Assembly (NCBI GenBank): GCA_030635865.1
Contig: DAOVYA010000043.1
Span: 1-9,319, forward strand
Source of the DNA: Gammaproteobacteria bacterium
Lineage (GTDB): Bacteria; Pseudomonadota; Gammaproteobacteria; UBA9214
Reading direction: 5' to 3'
DNA: 9,319 bases
A program made the position numbers and the translations under genes. The notes beneath the pieces are model-generated. The model was not told the DNA's origin, searched no databases, and saw only the letters and a list, made by a program, of their open reading frames with translations. This document shows positions 6,648-9,319 of the stretch, in pieces (the stretch's first letter is position 1; every line of letters begins with the position of its first letter).

Positions 6648-8078
6648 TTATGACGCTTGCGAATTCCTCTGCAGACCATACTTGCGCAGCTTTTCGACCA
6701 GGGTCGTTCTGCGCATACCCAAACGTTTGGCCGCATGTGCAACAACGCCACCTGAATCTGCCAGTGCCTGCTTGATGTAGCTGAGCTCCAGAGATCCAAG
6801 GTGCTCCTTAAGATTCAGCCCATCCCTTGGAAGACGCGGATCAAGATCTTCCGAAGTTACCGGTGAACCAATCAAGGCATCAAGCATTTGCTCAGAGACC
6901 TCTCCATCTTCCGAACGGAATTTATCCGGGAGATCAGCCGCATCAACGACAGCATACGGGTACAGGATCGCAAGGCGTTCGATCAGGTTGGCCAGCTCCC
7001 TGACATTGCCGGGCCAGTCATACTGACAAAGAGCATAAATCGCACCGGGCGACAACCTCACCGAACCGCGCTTTTCATGTTCAATGCGGCGCACCAGCTC
7101 ATTGACCAGCAAGGGAATATCCTCAACCCGGCCGCGCAACGGCGGCATCTCGATCGGGAAGACGTTCAACCGATAAAACAGATCCTCACGAAACCCGCCT
7201 TCCACAATCGCCTGTTCCAGGTTTTTGTGTGTAGCTGCAACAATACGCACGTCTGAAGTAATGGTGTCATTGGAGCCGATTCGTTCAAAGGTACGCTCCT
7301 GCAGGACGCGTAAAATCTTGACCTGCATCTGCAGACTCATGTCACCGATTTCATCAAGGAACAGGGTGCCCCCGTTTGCCAGCTCAAAGCGGCCTTCACG
7401 GTCCGAAATTGCACCGGTAAAAGCCCCTTTTATATGGCCAAACAATTCAGACTCAAGCAGGTCAGCCGGGATTGCGCCACAGTTAACCGGCACGAAAGGC
7501 CCGTCACGACGGGCTGAATAATAATGGAGGTTTCTGGCTACGACTTCCTTCCCGGTTCCGGATTCACCGAGAATAAGCACGTTGGCATCACTTTCTGCAA
7601 CCTGCTTAATCATTTCCCTGACACTCTGAACCGCACGGCTACTGCCAACCAGGCTTCTGAACAATTCAACCGGGCGCTGGGATACTGCCTCAGACTGATG
7701 AGATTCCACGTAGACCTCTGCCTGATGCAGGGCACTGGTTAACTGGGCATAATTCGGTGGTATGTCAAGGCGGCCGAGAATGCAGGAACCCTGGTCAATA
7801 GTAATCGTTGGCTCTTTACCCTTCTCGGAGAGTAAATAAATCGGCAGGTGCTCATCAACATCGTGAATCTCGCCGACGATCCCTGACAAGCTCGATTCTT
7901 CTGAACATGAGCCGATCAAAACAGCCAGAAAATCAGAACAGTCACCGGCCAGTTCTTTCCATCGGCCGCAATCACTGACAAGCAACGGGATACAGTCCAG
8001 GAATTTAATGACGGCCTGCAGTTCCTTCCCCTTCTCAGGGTCTGCATCAATAATCAAGACTTTGGATTCGCTGAGCAT
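6648..8078 (-). CDS. fleQ: FleQ, sigma-54-dependent flagellar master regulator
   Basis: A 476-residue bacterial enhancer-binding protein, near the usual FleQ length. The N-terminal receiver-like domain (about 1-125) has no phospho-acceptor Asp where one would be expected (LAVLIGSC, about 51-58), as in FleQ. The AAA+ domain has Walker A GESGTGKE (171-178), the sigma-54 contact loop GAFTGA (218-223), Walker [10 protein letters not shown] (238-246) and WPGNVREL (355-362). A Fis-type helix-turn-helix spans about 434-472. LFRS (139-142) and RN (182-183) match residues that bind c-di-GMP in Pseudomonas FleQ. It should activate sigma-54 flagellar promoters and be antagonised by FleN and c-di-GMP. 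The ATG at 8078 has AAGGA 6 nt upstream; an upstream extension to 8180 is not FleQ-like. No fleS or fleR follows. Confidence 0.95.
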   Translation of the reverse strand: MLSESKVLIIDADPEKGKELQAVIKFLDCIPLLVSDCGRWKELAGDCSDFLAVLIGSCSEESSLSGIVGEIHDVDEHLPIYLLSEKGKEPTITIDQGSCILGRLDIPPNYAQLTSALHQAEVYVESHQSEAVSQRPVELFRSLVGSSRAVQSVREMIKQVAESDANVLILGESGTGKEVVARNLHYYSARRDGPFVPVNCGAIPADLLESELFGHIKGAFTGAISDREGRFELANGGTLFLDEIGDMSLQMQVKILRVLQERTFERIGSNDTITSDVRIVAATHKNLEQAIVEGGFREDLFYRLNVFPIEMPPLRGRVEDIPLLVNELVRRIEHEKRGSVRLSPGAIYALCQYDWPGNVRELANLIERLAILYPYAVVDAADLPDKFRSEDGEVSEQMLDALIGSPVTSEDLDPRLPRDGLNLKEHLGSLELSYIKQALADSGGVVAHAAKRLGMRRTTLVEKLRKYGLQRNSQAS

Positions 8079-8084
8079 GTGAAA

Positions 8085-8089
8085 TCCTT
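8085..8089 (-). promoter_or_regulatory. Ribosome binding site fixing the fleQ start
   Basis: AAGGA on the minus strand, 6 nt before the ATG at 8078. It supports the 476-residue start, where the protein opens [11 protein letters not shown] like other FleQ proteins. Confidence 0.7.
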
Positions 8090-8115
8090 TAGAATCGCGG
8101 TTACTTCGACTGATT

Positions 8116-8121
8116 ATTATA
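8116..8121 (-). promoter_or_regulatory. Candidate -10 box of fleQ
   Basis: A perfect TATAAT on the minus strand, about 38 bp before the fleQ ATG. No good -35 hexamer lies at 16-18 bp upstream, so it would be a -10-dominated sigma-70 promoter, possibly activator-assisted. Confidence 0.4.
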
Positions 8122-8298
8122 AAAACCGGACATTTATTAAAGTTTTTTATCCCTGCCAACCTTAAGGTGGAGTTAACCACCCAAATGCGATTATGTCAAA
8201 ACACCGTTCAGGGTGGCCCGGCGCATTACCAGTGGCCGTTAAAACAGTCCTGCAAATTCAGACCATCTCATTGTAATAGCACGACTATTCAGGCACCC

Positions 8299-8312
8299 GG
8301 GATGCGCATCCC
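8299..8312. repeat. 14-nt perfect palindrome
   Basis: GGGATGCGCATCCC is fully self-complementary. It lies between the divergent fleQ and flgM-like genes and could be an operator for a dimeric regulator. No known binding consensus was recognised. Confidence 0.35.
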
Positions 8313-8500
8313 AAACCAGGCTGCACGCCACGGTCCTCATCATTTCCACAGCGCTTTTGCACTGCAATCACCTTGAACAGACCATGCAACGGGAACAGCT
8401 GAATCTGTCTCATCCAGTCCTGCTGCTTGCCACCATCAAAAACACAGAACCGGATGCGTCATTTTATCGTCACTTTGTGAACTGCGCCCCAAAACCACCC

Positions 8501-8527
8501 TAAACTAGCTGTTTCCGGAGACGATAC
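8501..8527 (+). promoter_or_regulatory. Candidate FliA (sigma-28) promoter of the flgM-like gene
   Basis: TAAACTAG (8501-8508), an 11-bp spacer, then GACGATAC (8520-8527). Compared with the FliA consensus TAAAGTTT-N11-GCCGATAA, it keeps the TAAA core, the exact spacing and six of eight -10 bases including CGATA. The predicted start point is near 8533-8535, leaving a leader of about 77 nt to the ATG at 8611. FliA-driven flgM transcription is known in other species. Confidence 0.65.
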
Positions 8528-8610
8528 CTTTATTGAACCATGCGAAATCAGCCGAACAATTAACGACGCATCTTAAACCTCGGAATGTACCAAAACAAAA
8601 CAAGCATCTT

Positions 8611-8778
8611 ATGAGTATTCAGTCGCCAGATTTTCCAGAGATCAATACAAGTCGAATAGACGCCATTCGCAACCGGCTGGATGACGATAACTACACGTTT
8701 GACATACAACACTTGACCAGCAAGCTCATCGACCTGGAAATAGCCCTCACCATGGCAGGTAAAAAGCAGGTCGCCTGA
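8611..8778 (+). CDS. flgM: Short FlgM-like anti-sigma-28 factor
   Basis: Read from the ATG at 8611 the protein has 55 residues. Residues 9-45 (PEINTSRIDAIRNRLDD and onward to FDIQHLTSKLIDLEIAL) match the C-terminal sigma-28-binding part of FlgM: DIN-x-x-R-[IV]-x-A-[IL] at the front, then a D before the second helix and LIxxE near the end. Known FlgM proteins are about 90-110 residues, with an unstructured N-terminal half that carries the export signal; that half is absent here. A TTG at 8533 would give 81 residues and has GGAG 12 nt upstream, but this codon falls at the predicted transcription start of the FliA promoter, so I prefer 8611 despite its poor ribosome site. It probably binds FliA. 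The usual neighbours flgA and flgN are absent, so this may be a second FlgM. Confidence 0.7.
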   Translation: MSIQSPDFPEINTSRIDAIRNRLDDDNYTFDIQHLTSKLIDLEIALTMAGKKQVA

Positions 8779-8802
8779 ACTACCGTCACTTACCCTGCCA
8801 TG
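8751..8802 (+). terminator. Hairpin straddling the flgM-like stop codon
   Basis: CATGGCAGGTAA (8751-8762) pairs with TTACCCTGCCATG (8790-8802), leaving one bulged C, for a 12-bp stem around a 27-nt loop. The loop contains a small CAGG/CCTG stem and the stop codon (8776-8778). No U-tract follows, so termination is uncertain. The structure may protect the mRNA 3' end or affect translation. Confidence 0.4.
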
Positions 8803-8872
8803 CGGGGTCCGCTAAACGAGCGCATGTCCCGTCCATGTCCGGAAATGATCCATCACACATATAGAATGCTCT

Positions 8873-8902
8873 TTGAATCGAGTGTTAGAATGTACCTCTT
8901 AT
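8873..8902 (+). promoter_or_regulatory. Weak candidate promoter of the tRNA genes
   Basis: TTGAAT (8873-8878) and TCTTAT (8897-8902) are spaced by 18 bp, about 22 bp before the tRNA-Ala gene. The -35 is good and the -10 is weak. A TAGAATG motif also occurs twice (8862 and 8886). Confidence 0.3.
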
Positions 8903-8923
8903 TTCCAGAATCAAGGCTGTAAC

Positions 8924-8999
<76 letters not shown>

Positions 9000-9018
9000 T
9001 ACATACCAGGTTGCTTCA

Positions 9019-9095
9019 GCCCCGGTAGCTCAGTTGGATAGAGCGAGCGCCTCCTAAGCGCTAGGTCGGACGTTCGAATCGTCTCCGGGGCGCCA
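9019..9095 (+). tRNA. tRNA-Arg (anticodon CCT)
   Basis: A 77-nt cloverleaf with encoded CCA. The acceptor stem GCCCCGG/CCGGGGC is perfect and the discriminator base is G. The D-arm is GCTCAGTTGGATAGAGC. The anticodon stem is AGCGC/GCGCT, and its loop CTCCTAA gives anticodon CCT, reading AGG. The T-arm is GGACG-TTCGAAT-CGTCT. tRNA-Arg 3' ends are common integrase targets, and parts of this gene recur downstream at 9152-9168 and 9261-9278. Confidence 0.96.
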
Positions 9096-9151
9096 TTTTT
9101 CTTAATACAAGTGCACGCCGCCTCAATCATTATCAAACTACCAGACGTCAC

Positions 9152-9168
9152 CGATTCGAACGTCCGAC
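9152..9168 (-). repeat. Inverted 17-nt copy of the tRNA-Arg T-arm
   Basis: cgattcgaacgtccgac is an exact reverse complement of tRNA-Arg positions 9065-9081 (the T-stem and T-loop). It lies 56 bp past the tRNA end. The inverted pair could also fold the tRNA 3' region into an alternative hairpin if they are co-transcribed. Confidence 0.75.
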
Positions 9169-9210
9169 GCTTCAATCAGCCGTTCGACGAGTGGCGCAAG
9201 TCGCGAAGAA

Positions 9211-9255
9211 CGCCGGCTTTGCCGGCGGCCCCAAAGGGGTGAGGCCCGAAGGGCC
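9211..9255. repeat. Cluster of three GC-rich hairpins with 3-nt loops
   Basis: CGCCGGC-TTT-GCCGGCG (9211-9227), CCCC-AAA-GGGG (9229-9239) and GGCCC-GAA-GGGCC (9243-9255). All three stems are perfect and each loop has exactly three bases. The cluster is more GC-rich than its surroundings and sits between the tRNA-Arg gene and its duplicated 3' end. It resembles a palindromic repeat element. No start codon opens the frame across it. Confidence 0.65.
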
Positions 9256-9260
9256 GAATC

Positions 9261-9278
9261 ATCGTCTCCGGGGCACCA
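9261..9278 (+). repeat. Direct repeat of the tRNA-Arg 3' end (att-like)
   Basis: atcgtctccggggcacca matches tRNA-Arg 9078-9095 at 17 of 18 positions (g to a in the base before CCA). With a 3-nt gap the match extends left through cgaatc. A duplicated tRNA 3' end is what site-specific integration into a tRNA leaves behind. The segment between the copies is only about 165 bp and carries no integrase, so this would be a remnant or the edge of something beyond the window. Confidence 0.6.
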
Positions 9279-9319
9279 ATTAATCAATGGCTTACATTGA
9301 TATCCCGATTCCCGCACCA

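Larger units (their letters stand above)
8079..8500. other. Intergenic region between divergent fleQ and the flgM-like gene
   Basis: This 422-bp stretch has no convincing gene. It holds the fleQ leader and -10 box, the inverted repeat GGTGG/CCACC (8166-8170 and 8177-8181) and a perfect 14-nt palindrome (8299-8312). A 39-codon plus-strand frame (8384-8503) has an ATG but no ribosome site, and I do not recognise its product. Confidence 0.6.

Noticed and set aside
8079..8180. N-terminal extension of fleQ to 8180
   Set aside because: FleQ proteins begin near [11 protein letters not shown]; the extension covers the TATAAT and ribosome site.
8167..8376. Plus-strand 69-codon frame between fleQ and the flgM-like gene
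   Set aside because: Composition looks unlike a protein (many His, Gln, Pro), no family is recognised, and it runs through the palindrome at 8299-8312.

Overview
This looks like chromosomal sequence from a flagellated gammaproteobacterium. The FleQ-type sigma-54 activator, the FleN/FlhG ATPase and the FliA sigma factor all resemble the polar-flagellum regulators of Pseudomonas and its relatives. Both tRNA genes encode their 3' CCA, and base composition is mid-GC throughout. No species can be named from the sequence alone.

Layout. 1-144: an intergenic inverted-repeat element. 145-1549 (+): a tightly spaced pair encoding AmmeMemoRadiSam system protein B (Memo family) and protein A (AMMECR1 family). 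1530-3665 (-): a convergent flagellar-regulator operon, fleN/flhG then fliA then a small GYF-like membrane protein; fleN and fliA overlap by ATGA, and a good sigma-54 promoter candidate lies upstream of fleN. 4043-6253 (-): a large c-di-GMP protein with an N-terminal globin sensor, a PAS domain, a degenerate GGDEF domain (GGDRF) and an intact EAL domain. 6648-8078 (-): fleQ. 8501-8778 (+): a FlgM-like anti-sigma-28 factor that is very short if read from its ATG, directly behind a candidate FliA promoter. 8924-9095 (+): tRNA-Ala(CGC) and tRNA-Arg(CCT). 9096-9319: partial tRNA-Arg copies in both orientations and a cluster of three GC-rich hairpins, suggesting a tRNA-associated recombination or integration scar.

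How the parts fit together (inference). FleQ keeps the residues that bind c-di-GMP in its Pseudomonas homologue and would drive sigma-54 promoters such as the one before fleN-fliA. FleN restrains FleQ. FliA then activates late promoters, including the candidate in front of the small FlgM-like gene, which would feed back on FliA. Beside fleQ sits a phosphodiesterase-type protein with a heme-globin sensor, so oxygen or another heme ligand could change c-di-GMP and hence FleQ output. The most notable points are the compact sensor-to-sigma-factor neighbourhood, the truncated FlgM-like protein with its own FliA promoter, and the tRNA-Arg duplications.
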